Part shown: positions 1 to 9,351 of the stretch, one piece after another | Position numbering within the stretch: position 1 is the stretch's first letter | Layout: each line of letters starts with the position of its first letter | DNA from: JABMMZ01 sp964438995 | GTDB lineage: Bacteria; Bacteroidota; Bacteroidia; NS11-12g; UBA955 | Assembly (NCBI GenBank): GCA_964438995.1 | Contig: CAYTMQ010000013.1 | Location: 1-64,000 of the forward strand | DNA length: 64,000 bases | Direction: 5' to 3' | Position numbers and translations under genes: made by a program | The notes under the pieces: generated by a model | The model's input: the letters and a program-made list of their open reading frames with translations, nothing else | Database searches by the model: none | What the model was told of the DNA's origin: nothing

Positions 1-187
1 TAACTCCGTTTGTGACAATTGAAGATCTAAAATCTGCCCAATTGGCGAAGTTTGTACCTCCTGTTGCTGAGCCGTTGTCAATCGTGTAGGTACCTGATAG
101 TTGTGCCGAGGCGCTACCAAATACTCCAACGAACATGACAGCTAGTGCAATTCGGAGATAGGATTTGATTTTGTAGTTTTTATTCAT
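1..187 (-). CDS. Secreted protein, N-terminal fragment cut by the window edge
   Basis: Reading leftward from the ATG at 187, 62 codons are open to the window edge. Residues 1-28 form a signal peptide: lysines at the start, a hydrophobic stretch, and a likely cleavage after Ala-Ser-Ala before Gln29. The visible mature part (LSGTYTIDNG, then GGTNFANWADF) resembles the start of large Bacteroidota extracellular proteins exported by Sec and often by T9SS, but the sorting domain would lie outside the window. The start is supported by the signal peptide. Function unknown. Confidence 0.7.
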   Translation of the reverse strand, partial: MNKNYKIKSYLRIALAVMFVGVFGSASAQLSGTYTIDNGSATGGTNFANWADFRSSIVTNGV

Positions 188-607
188 AATGCTATAAAAA
201 ATTTTTAACGAAAATAAGGAGGGCATTAAATGGTTTTAAAAAATTTCGATTACAGACTTCTCAACTTCGGAAAAGGGAGATTAATTTTAGACAAATGATT
301 ATGACAGAAAAATGACAAAACTTGCATAAAATATAGGTAAATAGAGCTAAACCTTAGGTTTTTATTGGTACAACAATAAATGCAATTCAATCGACGAAAA
401 AAAACGGCCATTTTACTTTAAAAAAATGTCTTTTATCTATGAAAGTACTAGCATTTATTAGAGTTACTATAATGCACACTTTATTGAAAGGCAGTTTTTT
501 TGGTATAAATATAGAAACTTATGCTCCTACATGTATATTTGAAATTCAAAATGAGGGAATTGTATCCATATGTTAATGTGCCTCAAAGTAAAGTGTTAAA
601 GTAAAAT
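188..607. other. Divergent intergenic region, 420 bp
   Basis: AT-rich spacer between the secreted protein and the hybrid kinase. I see no convincing ORF or RNA gene. A TATATTTG sequence at 534-541 fits the Bacteroidota -7 consensus TAnnTTTG for the rightward kinase gene, but no TTG lies 19-21 bases upstream, so the promoter call is weak. Confidence 0.4.
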
Positions 608-3577
608 ATGACCAACAATGTCCCATTACCTGAGAATGAGCGAGCAAGGCTTGAAACCTTGCTTTATTACAATATTCTTGAAAAAATTCCTGAATCGGAT
701 TTGCTGCCTCTTATTAAATTAGCCGCCTTTATTGGTCAAACCAATGTTGCATTATTAACCATTATTGAAGGCAAAAGGCACACTATAAAAACAAAAATTG
801 GCATTAGTGTTTACGACATCCAAAACGATTTCGAATTCAGTCAGAAAGTAGTAAACTCTGATGACTATATTGAAGTATCGGACGCTATGAAAGATGCTGA
901 TTTAAGTATGAATCCGTTGGTTGTTGGACACCCTAATTATAGATTTTTTGCTGGAGTTCCAATCGTTTCCAATGATGGGTATAAAATTGGCACCATTTGC
1001 ATTTTAGACACATCGGTAAAACATTTATATCCCGAGCAAATAGAGAACTTAAAAAAACTGGCTCATCAAATATCTATTTTGGTTGAATTGCGCAAACAAA
1101 ATAAAAATCTTCAAGGAGAGCTTAACCAGCTCATCCACGATAGAATCAATCAAACTGAATTTGATTTAAATTCGTACAAATTTGCGTTGGACCAATCAGC
1201 AGAATTGGCCATTTCTGACAAAGATGGTTTTATAAAATCAACAAATGAGAAATTCTGTACGACATCTAAATATGTTAAAGAAGAGTTACTTGGTCAGCCT
1301 TATAACATCTTAAATTCTGGTTACCACCCTAAAGAATTTTTCACAGAAATGTGGCAAACCATCACCCAAGGAAAGGTTTGGCATGGTGAAATTAGAAACA
1401 GAAATAAAAATGGGCAGTATTATTGGGTTGACTGTAGTATCGTACCTTTTTTAGATAAAAAGGGGCAACCTTTTCAATTCTTTACAATTCAACAAGACAT
1501 TACTGAAAAGAAAAATGCTCTAGAACGATTAAAATTTGAGACAAGACTAGTATCGATTCTTTCAGAAAATGACACTATAGAAAACACCATCAAGAAAATC
1601 GCTCATCAAATATGCTTACATTTAGGATGGGACATTAGTTTACATTGGACAATAGACCAAAAGAAAAACAAATTGGTCAACCCAAAATTTTACAATTTAA
1701 ACAACATCAACATTCAGGAATTTGAGCAAATAAATTCCAAACTTGAAATAAACAAAGGAGAAGGATTACCTGGATATGTATGGGTAAGTAAAAAAACCAG
1801 ATGGTTATTTGATTTAACTGGTCAAGGATTACTGCTTAGAAAACCCTTTTTTGAAACGTTTCCATTTAGTTCAAGTTTAACTTTCCCAATTGTATTTAAC
1901 AACGTTGTCATCGGTGTAATGGAATTCTTCAGTATTTCAAGTAAGAAAGAAGATTACAACATCATACAGATGATAGATAGTTTTGCACTTCAACTTGGTG
2001 CATATATTGAGAGAAAAGAGGCAGAAGAAGAGTTGATAAAAGCCAAAAGAGAAGCAGAACAATCGGTAAAATCGAAAGACCAATTTTTAACCAATATGAG
2101 TCACGAGATTCGTACACCGATGAACGCAATTCTTGGATTTACGCAATTGATTTTACAAACCAATTTAAATGAAAATCAAGCTGAATTTGCTAATTCAGTT
2201 AAAGTAGCTGCTGAGAATTTATTGGCAATTATCAATGACATATTGGACTTTTCTAAAATTGAATCAGGTGTTATCAAAGTTGAAAATACGCAAAGTAACA
2301 TCAAACAAATCTTTAAAAATGTTTTCGATTTGTTAAAATTAAGTGCTGAAGAAAAACAAATTGGCTTTAGTTATGAGTTGGACCCGAGGATACCGAATGC
2401 CGTGTTATTAGATGGATTGAGATTGAATCAAATTCTCATCAATCTAGTGGGAAATGCTATTAAATTTACAGAACAAGGCAAGGTTGTTTTTAAAGCTGAG
2501 GCTATAAAAATTGAAAATTCATTATTTGAAATCAAATTCACTGTTAAAGATTCAGGAATTGGCATTGAAAAAGAAAAGCAAAATGAAATATTTGAACGAT
2601 TTAATCAGGTAAACAATGAAATAAACAGAAAATATGAAGGTACAGGATTGGGCTTAAGCATCTCTAAAAACCTAATAGAATTAATGGGTGGAAAACTAAA
2701 GATTGAATCGGAAATGAATGTTGGTTCTGAGTTTTCGTTTAGTTTACATGCATTAAAGTGCGAAGAGGACGATAACCTTGAAAATATTGGAGAGCAATCT
2801 ATTAAAAATTTTTCAAGAAATGTGAAAATACTTTTGATAGAAGACAATATTCTCAATCAAAGATTGGCCAAGAATGTACTAAACACATTTGGTTTCCATG
2901 TAACAATTGCTGACGACGGTTTAGAAGGCATAAAAATTCTAAAACAATCTGAATTTGATTTGATTTTGATGGATATACAAATGCCAGAATTAGATGGTTA
3001 TCAAACTACCACCATCATTAGGAAAGAGTTAAAATTAAGGATACCAATTATTGCAATGACAGCTCATTCAATAGTAGGTGAAAAAGAAAAATGTATGCGC
3101 GTTGGCATGAATGAATTTATTTCAAAACCATTCAATCAAAATGACTTGTACAATAAAATTTCAAAATTCATTAAACCGGAAGACAAACCAATAGAATTGG
3201 TTGAAAAAGTGATAGAAAAAGATGGACTTGAAGACATAGATTTGACTTACTTATATGAATTATCAAATGGTGAAAAAAGTTTCGAAAAAGAAATGATTTC
3301 ACTTTTTATACATCAAGTTCCAAAAGAAATCTTACTTTTGCGACAAGCAATCGAAAGTGGAGAGTATAATAAAGTTGCAGAGATTTCGCACAAGATGAAA
3401 TCTTCTTTGGATATTTTCAGCAGGAAAGATTTAACAGAAATGTTAGATAATATTATCAAAGAAGCACATGGCAGCAAATCAATATACACCATGAAAGAAA
3501 AGCTAGAAGCTATAGATACTTCTTTGAATAGCTACTACCCAAAATTAAAAAATTTGTTAAATAAAAATTACAACTAA
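608..3577 (+). CDS. Hybrid sensor histidine kinase (GAF-PAS-GAF-HisKA-HATPase-REC-Hpt)
   Basis: A 989-residue cytoplasmic kinase with no membrane segment. In order: an N-terminal GAF-like domain (about 1-165), a coiled linker, a PAS domain (about 185-300), a second GAF domain (about 315-465), HisKA with the phospho-accepting His499 in SHEIRTPMNAIL, an HATPase with DSGIGIE and GTGLGLSI ATP-lid motifs, a receiver with acceptor Asp789 (LILMDIQMPELDG), and a C-terminal Hpt domain with His928 (SHKMKSS). Together these provide an internal relay His-Asp-His. A LytTR response regulator starts 25 bases downstream and is the likely final acceptor. The input is unknown; GAF and PAS domains could bind a small ligand or chromophore. 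Confidence 0.93.
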   Translation: MTNNVPLPENERARLETLLYYNILEKIPESDLLPLIKLAAFIGQTNVALLTIIEGKRHTIKTKIGISVYDIQNDFEFSQKVVNSDDYIEVSDAMKDADLSMNPLVVGHPNYRFFAGVPIVSNDGYKIGTICILDTSVKHLYPEQIENLKKLAHQISILVELRKQNKNLQGELNQLIHDRINQTEFDLNSYKFALDQSAELAISDKDGFIKSTNEKFCTTSKYVKEELLGQPYNILNSGYHPKEFFTEMWQTITQGKVWHGEIRNRNKNGQYYWVDCSIVPFLDKKGQPFQFFTIQQDITEKKNALERLKFETRLVSILSENDTIENTIKKIAHQICLHLGWDISLHWTIDQKKNKLVNPKFYNLNNINIQEFEQINSKLEINKGEGLPGYVWVSKKTRWLFDLTGQGLLLRKPFFETFPFSSSLTFPIVFNNVVIGVMEFFSISSKKEDYNIIQMIDSFALQLGAYIERKEAEEELIKAKREAEQSVKSKDQFLTNMSHEIRTPMNAILGFTQLILQTNLNENQAEFANSVKVAAENLLAIINDILDFSKIESGVIKVENTQSNIKQIFKNVFDLLKLSAEEKQIGFSYELDPRIPNAVLLDGLRLNQILINLVGNAIKFTEQGKVVFKAEAIKIENSLFEIKFTVKDSGIGIEKEKQNEIFERFNQVNNEINRKYEGTGLGLSISKNLIELMGGKLKIESEMNVGSEFSFSLHALKCEEDDNLENIGEQSIKNFSRNVKILLIEDNILNQRLAKNVLNTFGFHVTIADDGLEGIKILKQSEFDLILMDIQMPELDGYQTTTIIRKELKLRIPIIAMTAHSIVGEKEKCMRVGMNEFISKPFNQNDLYNKISKFIKPEDKPIELVEKVIEKDGLEDIDLTYLYELSNGEKSFEKEMISLFIHQVPKEILLLRQAIESGEYNKVAEISHKMKSSLDIFSRKDLTEMLDNIIKEAHGSKSIYTMKEKLEAIDTSLNSYYPKLKNLLNKNYN

Positions 3578-3602
3578 CAACTTGTAATGTGGCTTAATTA
3601 AG

Positions 3603-4292
3603 ATGAAGTGTATAATTATAGATGACAACGAAATTGCCTTAATGGCAACAAAGCAATGTGCAAGCAAAGTTGAAATGCTTAATGTAGTAGGCACCTTCAA
3701 TGATTCAATTCAAGCTTTGGCTTATATTTCAAACAATCCTGTAGATTTAATTTTATTGGATATTGAAATGCCTGAGTTAAATGGAATGGAATTTATTAGG
3801 GCTTTAAATCAGCCCCGACCAATCATTATTTTCACTACGTCTCACAAAGAATTTGCATTTGAAGCATACGAAGAAAATGTTTTGGATTATCTTGTAAAAC
3901 CAATTAGTTTGCCTCGTTTTATTGCTTCAATTAACAAAGCGAAAGCAATATTTGAAAAACACAACATCGACCATTCAGATAATGAAACTTTGTTCATCAA
4001 AAAAGGCAACATCATTGTCAAAGTAAATAAATCTGACATTCTATGGATAGAAGGATTGGGTGATTATGTTACCATCAATACTGAAAAAGAAAAATTTGTG
4101 GTTCATTCTACTATGCATGCAATCGAACAGAAGTTTTCATCAAAAGATTTTATGAGGGTGCACAGATCATTCATCATAAGAATCGACAAAATCACCAATA
4201 TTGAAGACAACTGTATCTCATATTTCGACAAATTTATTCCAATAGGTAAAACTTACAAAGATGCCGTCTATAAAAGGTTAAATCTGCTTTAA
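3603..4292 (+). CDS. LytTR-family response regulator
   Basis: 229 residues. Residues 1-120 are a receiver with the acidic pocket Asp7/Asp8, phospho-acceptor Asp53 in LILLDIEMPELNG, and the conserved Lys in LVKPIS. Residues about 130-229 form a LytTR DNA-binding domain (KGNIIVKVNKSDILWIEGLG, then MRVHRSFIIRIDKI). It follows the hybrid kinase by 25 bases on the same strand, so the two probably form one operon and one phosphorelay. The target promoters cannot be read from the window. Confidence 0.92.
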   Translation: MKCIIIDDNEIALMATKQCASKVEMLNVVGTFNDSIQALAYISNNPVDLILLDIEMPELNGMEFIRALNQPRPIIIFTTSHKEFAFEAYEENVLDYLVKPISLPRFIASINKAKAIFEKHNIDHSDNETLFIKKGNIIVKVNKSDILWIEGLGDYVTINTEKEKFVVHSTMHAIEQKFSSKDFMRVHRSFIIRIDKITNIEDNCISYFDKFIPIGKTYKDAVYKRLNLL

Positions 4293-4420
4293 AAGAACTT
4301 TTTTCCGTTTATCTACAGATTATTTACATTTTCCGAAAATCTATTATTAGTAATCGAATTAATACAAACTGATAAAAAGAAGTTTTTAGATTTGTACCAT
4401 TAAATAAAATTTATATTGTG

Positions 4421-4460
4421 AAAAAAATTGGAAACTGTAACCCGGTTTCCAATTTTTTTT
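4421..4460. terminator. Bidirectional intrinsic terminator
   Basis: A perfect 15-bp inverted repeat: 4421-4435 pairs with 4445-4459 (A-run, TTGGAAAC, then GTTTCCAA, T-run) around a 9-base loop. U-tracts occur in both directions. It sits between two convergent genes, the LytTR regulator and the REC-Crp regulator, and would stop both transcripts. Confidence 0.85.
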
Positions 4461-4463
4461 GTT

Positions 4464-5525
4464 CTAATTTTTCATTGTTCTAAGCTTGCTGACATCAACG
4501 ATGGTAATGGTACTACCCTTTATTTCAATAATACCTTCATCCTTAAAATCTGTCAAAGTTCTTATCAAGGTTTCAGTAGCTGTACCAGCAATATGAGCCA
4601 AATCTTCTCTAGAAATAGGGAAACTAAACACTTCAGAATCTGTTTTACCATATCTATCTTTTAACATCAATAGACTTTCTGAAACCTTTTTTCTAACGCT
4701 ATCGTAAGCAATTTTTAAAAGTCGCTCTTCTTTTTCTTTAACCTGTTTGCTCAACAATTTCATAAATGTGTTGGCCACATCTCTATTTTGATAAATCAAT
4801 TTAAAGAAATCGTCTCGAGGAATTAATTTTAAAACGGTTTCTTCCAATGCCACAGCTTCATCTTCGTAAGCATCGTCTTCAAACAATGTCACATAGCCAA
4901 AGAAATCACCTTCATTATAAAGTCCAGTAATCAATTCTTTGTCTTGTTTGTTGTTTTTAACGGTTTTAACTTTCCCTTTTTCGATGTAAAACAAATATAA
5001 AGGTGTATTACTTTCAGAATATATGATGTCTTTCTTTTTGTATGTTTTTAACTTGTTGTTGATGTCAATTTTTGTAAACTCTTCAATGGTTTTAACTTGT
5101 TTTATGAAATTTTCGAAACCATCAGGACTGTTATTGAAATTGTGCGACTGAAACAAATTAGATTTTTTCAATCTGGTATCAACAGCACTCAAGAGTTCAA
5201 CATCATCAAATGGTTTGGTAACATAATCATCCGCCCCTAGTTCCATACCTTTTCTAACATCAGCTCTATCCGCTTTTGCTGTTAGAAAAATAAATGGGAT
5301 ATGATTGGTGTTTGGGTCACGGTTCAACATATGCAGAACGCCATAACCATCCAATTCTGGCATCATGATGTCGCAAATAATCAACTCTGGAGTTTTCAAT
5401 TGAGCTTTTATAACACCTTCCTTACCATTGCTAGCTGTTTCAACGTGGTGACCAGCAAGCGTGAGAATTTCGGAGGTATTTTCTCTCATGTCGTCATTGT
5501 CTTCTATTAATAAAATATTTGCCAT
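4464..5525 (-). CDS. Response regulator fused to a Crp/Fnr-type DNA-binding protein
   Basis: 353 residues. Residues 1-122 are a receiver with phospho-acceptor Asp52 (ELIICDIMMPELDGYG) and the conserved Lys-Pro near 103. Residues about 150-260 are a cyclic-nucleotide-binding-like beta roll, and about 270-345 a Crp-type winged helix. The recognition helix carries Glu318 and Arg322, in the places of Fnr Glu209/Arg213 and Crp Glu181/Arg185. No N-terminal cysteine cluster is present, so it is not an Fe-S Fnr. It is the last gene of the cbb3 block, 2 bases after a PAS kinase, and combines in one chain the roles of rhizobial FixJ and FixK. Inferred role: control of the cco operon. Confidence 0.88.
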   Translation of the reverse strand: MANILLIEDNDDMRENTSEILTLAGHHVETASNGKEGVIKAQLKTPELIICDIMMPELDGYGVLHMLNRDPNTNHIPFIFLTAKADRADVRKGMELGADDYVTKPFDDVELLSAVDTRLKKSNLFQSHNFNNSPDGFENFIKQVKTIEEFTKIDINNKLKTYKKKDIIYSESNTPLYLFYIEKGKVKTVKNNKQDKELITGLYNEGDFFGYVTLFEDDAYEDEAVALEETVLKLIPRDDFFKLIYQNRDVANTFMKLLSKQVKEKEERLLKIAYDSVRKKVSESLLMLKDRYGKTDSEVFSFPISREDLAHIAGTATETLIRTLTDFKDEGIIEIKGSTITIVDVSKLRTMKN

Positions 5526-5527
5526 TT

Positions 5528-6763
5528 TTATATTGGAAATTTGAGTGTAAATTTAGTACCTTTTTCTGGAATACTTTTAAATCCTATTTCGCCATCTAAT
5601 ATTTCAACGTATTTTTTTACAATGTTCAAGCCTAAACCTGTGCCTTGAATATTGCCAATGTTATTGGCTCTGTAAAAACGTTCGAAAATATGTGGCTGAT
5701 CTTTGATGGGAATACCAATGCCTTGGTCTTTGATTTCTATATACAAAAAGTCGTAATCTCTTTTGACACTTATTTCTATCAAAGTATTTTCATTAGAATA
5801 TTTGATGGCATTGCTTAATAAATTCAATAAAATATTTTTAAGGACTCTCCTATCAATATATATTTGATCATTGGTCTGCAAGCCACTATAAATAAATTTC
5901 TGACCAGCTTTAGCAATGCCTTTTAATTCATCAATTAAATCGGTGATTGCAGCATTTAGAAATATATTTTCAGGATTGGCCATTACAACACCTTCTTCTA
6001 ATTTGTCAAGTGACAAAAAGTCGTTTAGAATATCTGTAAGATGGTTTACTGCATTTTTAACGCGATCGATGTGTTTAAACATTTTTTCCTTGTCCATGCT
6101 TTCGGCGTACTTTCCTGTCAGAGACACCGAAGACATAATAGTCGCTAAAGGGGTTCTAAATTCATGGGATGCTGTGCTAATAAATCGAGATTTTAAATTG
6201 TTCAATTCCTTTTCTTTCTCCAATGCCACATCAACTTCCTTCTTTGATTCAGTTAATTTTCTAATCATCTCAGCCAACTCAAGAGTTCTTTCTTGAACTT
6301 TTTGTTCCAATTCTTGGTTAAGTTTTGATAATTGAAAACTGGTTTTTCTTAACAAGTCGTTGGCCTCTCTCAATTCATCATCTTTCTTTTTTCTTTCACT
6401 AATATCAATGATAAATGCCACAACAAGCATTTCAGCGCTAGAGCGCACATAACTCAAACTGATTTCTACGGGAAACTCCTCTCCTTCTTTTCTAACTGCC
6501 CAGAGGTCTCTACCAGCGCCCATACTTCTAGGCGAAGGCGATTTGTGGTAATTATCTCTATAGGCTGTATGTTGAGGCTTATACCTGCTAGGAATGAGGT
6601 CTTCAATTTTCAGGTTATACATTTCGTCTTCTGTATAACAAAACATTTGTTGTGCTTTAGGATTAGACAGAATCAAATTACCTAATGAATTGCTAACTAT
6701 AATGCCTTCAGTGGCATCCATAAACATTCCTTGTAATATTTCGTTGTAATTGACCGTATTCAT
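5528..6763 (-). CDS. PAS-domain sensor histidine kinase, FixL-like
   Basis: 411 residues from the ATG at 6763; a longer TTG start at 6781 would overlap the preceding gene. Residues 8-125 are a PAS domain, about 130-190 a coiled coil, then HisKA with phospho-acceptor His200 (STASHEFRTPLATI) and an HATPase (DQGIGIP, GTGLGLNI). In the PAS domain His65 (PQHTAY) and Arg85 (MGAGRD) align with the heme-ligating His200 and distal Arg220 of Bradyrhizobium FixL, with the same 20-residue spacing. The His is also common in non-heme PAS domains, so heme binding is a hypothesis. There is no membrane segment. It lies between the cbb3 biogenesis genes and the REC-Crp regulator. Confidence 0.88.
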   Translation of the reverse strand: MNTVNYNEILQGMFMDATEGIIVSNSLGNLILSNPKAQQMFCYTEDEMYNLKIEDLIPSRYKPQHTAYRDNYHKSPSPRSMGAGRDLWAVRKEGEEFPVEISLSYVRSSAEMLVVAFIIDISERKKKDDELREANDLLRKTSFQLSKLNQELEQKVQERTLELAEMIRKLTESKKEVDVALEKEKELNNLKSRFISTASHEFRTPLATIMSSVSLTGKYAESMDKEKMFKHIDRVKNAVNHLTDILNDFLSLDKLEEGVVMANPENIFLNAAITDLIDELKGIAKAGQKFIYSGLQTNDQIYIDRRVLKNILLNLLSNAIKYSNENTLIEISVKRDYDFLYIEIKDQGIGIPIKDQPHIFERFYRANNIGNIQGTGLGLNIVKKYVEILDGEIGFKSIPEKGTKFTLKFPI

Positions 6764-6765
6764 AC

Positions 6766-7461
6766 CTAATGTTTGCAACAATTTTTAATTTCAGTTTTAT
6801 CTGGTTGTTGGCTCAACTCGGGACTCAAATAAGGAATACCCAAATTAACGCCTCTTAATATCATTAATGCTCCTACCAACAAAGGTAAGAACTTATAAGC
6901 GAATCTTAACTTTTGCATATTTATGGTCAACTTAGTTGACATAAACAACCAAGCACCAACAAAAATTGGCAATGTTCCAATTCCAAACAAAGTCATGTAT
7001 AAAATAGCATCAGATACTTCTGTAAAGGTAGAACAAAACAACGCCGCGGTATATATGGCTCCACATGGCAACAGTCCATTCAATGCTCCAAGCACAAATG
7101 CAGATTGAATATTGCCTTTTTTCAAGTATTGTCCAAACAGTGCAACAATTTTTTTGTAAGGTTTATCTACCAATTGTGGCGACTTGATTTTCAACAGACC
7201 AAATACCGCAAACACTACCATAAAACTTCCTAAAACTACTGAAAGGGTTTGTTGCATGCGAAATAGAGAGAAAGATACGCCAATAGCATATACGATGCTA
7301 CCAACACCAATATAAATACCAATTCTACCTATTTGATAGGCTATTGCAAAAAGGGTTTTATTGTTGTTGACTTTTCCAGGTATCATCATAGCCAAGGGAC
7401 CGCACATACCTGCACAATGCAAAGTAGAAATCAGACCAAATATAAGACCATTGACAACCAT
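6766..7461 (-). CDS. SafE/TauE-like membrane protein of cbb3 oxidase biogenesis
   Basis: About 231 residues from the ATG at 7461, one base after ccoH; the upstream TTG would add eight residues overlapping ccoH. It is hydrophobic with about six membrane helices. Near the start is the HCAGMCGP motif typical of the DsbD/SafE-like proteins found after ccoGH in many bacteria, where they are thought to help metal (copper) or redox supply for oxidase assembly. The sulfite-exporter label of the family is probably not its function here. The C-terminus contains a Cys-Cys pair (NCCKH). Confidence 0.82.
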   Translation of the reverse strand: MVVNGLIFGLISTLHCAGMCGPLAMMIPGKVNNNKTLFAIAYQIGRIGIYIGVGSIVYAIGVSFSLFRMQQTLSVVLGSFMVVFAVFGLLKIKSPQLVDKPYKKIVALFGQYLKKGNIQSAFVLGALNGLLPCGAIYTAALFCSTFTEVSDAILYMTLFGIGTLPIFVGAWLFMSTKLTINMQKLRFAYKFLPLLVGALMILRGVNLGIPYLSPELSQQPDKTEIKNCCKH

Positions 7462-7462
7462 A

Positions 7463-7888
7463 TTACAACTTGATTTTTTTCTCAATTAAAATTGGTTGTC
7501 CTGACTTATACAATCTGATACTTAATTCATACACACCTTTGGTTTTAAAAGATGTTTTATCCAAAGGTTGAATTTCAGAACCAATTACCTTTATCTCTTT
7601 ATCAGATGCAGCATCATCAGCTTTCATAAACTTAAGCAGAACTGAATCGGCTTTTAAAGTTGTAGGTTGTTTGATGACTATTTTATTATTTAACTCGCTA
7701 ACAACAAATGAATCTTTATATGCATTCCCTGCTAATCTAGCATCTATTTGCTCTTGGAACTTCAACTCTTCGTTGTAATAATTTTGGGTTTGTAGTTCCA
7801 CTTTTTGATTACAACTTTTGAAGACCATCATGACAATGAGTGCTACAAAAGTCAGATATATACCTACGATAAAATACTTAAAATTCAT
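7463..7888 (-). CDS. ccoH: CcoH/FixH, cbb3 oxidase assembly protein
   Basis: 141 residues. One N-terminal membrane helix (about 5-26) is followed by a periplasmic beta-rich domain; the YYNEELKFQEQIDA segment after the helix is the FixH signature. FixH/CcoH is needed for stable assembly of cbb3-type cytochrome oxidase. It lies between ccoG and the SafE-like gene in the expected order. Confidence 0.88.
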   Translation of the reverse strand: MNFKYFIVGIYLTFVALIVMMVFKSCNQKVELQTQNYYNEELKFQEQIDARLAGNAYKDSFVVSELNNKIVIKQPTTLKADSVLLKFMKADDAASDKEIKVIGSEIQPLDKTSFKTKGVYELSIRLYKSGQPILIEKKIKL

Positions 7889-7911
7889 AATTAGAAGAGG
7901 CTTTTAATGGA

Positions 7912-9315
7912 TTAATAAATTGGACCTAAAAAATTGGTTTTAACTCTTTCGATTTTCTCACCGTTTTTATACACTTCAAAAACAACTTTGGTTTTATGAC
8001 CTGTCATTTCATTTTTAGGAATGATGAGGAAAAACTGACCATCAATTTTAGACTCTGGTTTGATGTTTATACCATCGCCTATCAATTTGATAACTGCTGA
8101 TTTAGGTTCTATTACCTTTAGAGTTAAACTAACCGGTTCGTATGTCTTATTGATGGTTTTCAATTGGTATAAATTTGAATAGTGATTGCTATCCACCTCT
8201 TGGTATAAAATGCCAGATGCTCTTAATATCGTAGTTTCAATATTCTGTCTAGTTGTTAGCAATACTGTCAATACACCTAATAAGATTATGAGCACAACAA
8301 TATACGCTTTTGTTTTAGCAGTAAAACCTTTTGTTTTACCAGTTGATATAGCATTTTCGCTTGCAAATCTGATGAGTCCTTTAGGCTTTTCTACTTTCTC
8401 CATAATCTCATCACAAGCATCGATACAAGCAGTGCAATTTACACATTCAAGCTGTGAACCGTTTCTGATATCAATGGCGGTAGGACACACTCTTACACAC
8501 ATACCACAATCTATGCAATCGCCTTTACTTGGATCGTGAGTACCTTTTTTCTGGTGACCGCGGGGCTCTCCTCTTTTGTAATCGTATGCAACAACAATTG
8601 AATTTTTATCCAATAACACACCTTGCAATCTACCATAGGGACAAGCAATCAAACACACTTGTTCTCTAAACCAAGCGTAAACAAAATAGAATACGCCACT
8701 AAAAATCAAAATTAAAGAGAATCCGATAGCGTGTTGATCAACTGGTTCGGTGATGATTTTAAACAAATCATCAATACCAATGATATAGGCTAAAAATGTA
8801 TTAGAAATTAAGAACGCAATGGCGAAGAATACAAGATGTTTCAATGTTCTTCTAACAATTTTTTCAGTTGTCCATGGGCTGTTTTTCAATTTTACTTGCT
8901 GAGCTGCTGGTCCATCTATCCAGTATTCAATTTTTCTGAATACCATTTCCATAAAGATGGTTTGAGGACAAATCCATCCGCAGAATATACGTCCGAACGT
9001 TACAGTAAATAGCACAACAAACAGCATGAAGGTAATCATGGCAACGCCAAAAATTACCAAATCCTGAGGCCAGAATATCGCGCCAAACAGAATGAATTTA
9101 CGTTCCAGGACATTGAACAGGAACATAGGGTGACCATTCGATTTTAAAAAAGGCAGTCCAAATAAAAGCGCCAGATAAAAGATTGACAAAAGGCTCCTGG
9201 CATTGTAGTACTTCCCTTTAGGTTGCCAAGGGAAAACCCATTTTCTTTTACCGTCTTTACCTATTGTTCCTATCGAATCACGATACGATTGGTCGACATG
9301 TTCCTGTTCTTGCAT
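7912..9315 (-). CDS. ccoG: CcoG, iron-sulfur cbb3 oxidase accessory protein
   Basis: 467 residues. Several membrane helices (about 43-60, 85-108, 160-185, 198-216 and 335-353) surround Cys112/Cys116 (FCGWICP) and Cys221/Cys225 (CLIACP). Two ferredoxin-type 4Fe-4S motifs follow, at Cys267/270/273/277 and Cys291/294/297/301. CcoG is implicated in copper reduction during cbb3 maturation. The C-terminal part is the Ig-like FixG domain. Third accessory step of the leftward cco operon, 36 bases after ccoP. Confidence 0.95.
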   Translation of the reverse strand: MQEQEHVDQSYRDSIGTIGKDGKRKWVFPWQPKGKYYNARSLLSIFYLALLFGLPFLKSNGHPMFLFNVLERKFILFGAIFWPQDLVIFGVAMITFMLFVVLFTVTFGRIFCGWICPQTIFMEMVFRKIEYWIDGPAAQQVKLKNSPWTTEKIVRRTLKHLVFFAIAFLISNTFLAYIIGIDDLFKIITEPVDQHAIGFSLILIFSGVFYFVYAWFREQVCLIACPYGRLQGVLLDKNSIVVAYDYKRGEPRGHQKKGTHDPSKGDCIDCGMCVRVCPTAIDIRNGSQLECVNCTACIDACDEIMEKVEKPKGLIRFASENAISTGKTKGFTAKTKAYIVVLIILLGVLTVLLTTRQNIETTILRASGILYQEVDSNHYSNLYQLKTINKTYEPVSLTLKVIEPKSAVIKLIGDGINIKPESKIDGQFFLIIPKNEMTGHKTKVVFEVYKNGEKIERVKTNFLGPIY

Positions 9316-9351
9316 AATGAGAGTGTCCTGAAAAAATTATTAAACTTAAAA

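Noticed and set aside
4464..5525. A true oxygen-sensing Fnr protein
   Set aside because: No N-terminal Cys cluster for a 4Fe-4S centre; a phosphorylatable receiver replaces that input.
6766..7461. A sulfite exporter, as the family name suggests
   Set aside because: The gene sits within the cbb3 biogenesis operon after ccoH and has the HCAGMCG motif of oxidase-linked members; no sulfur metabolism genes are nearby.
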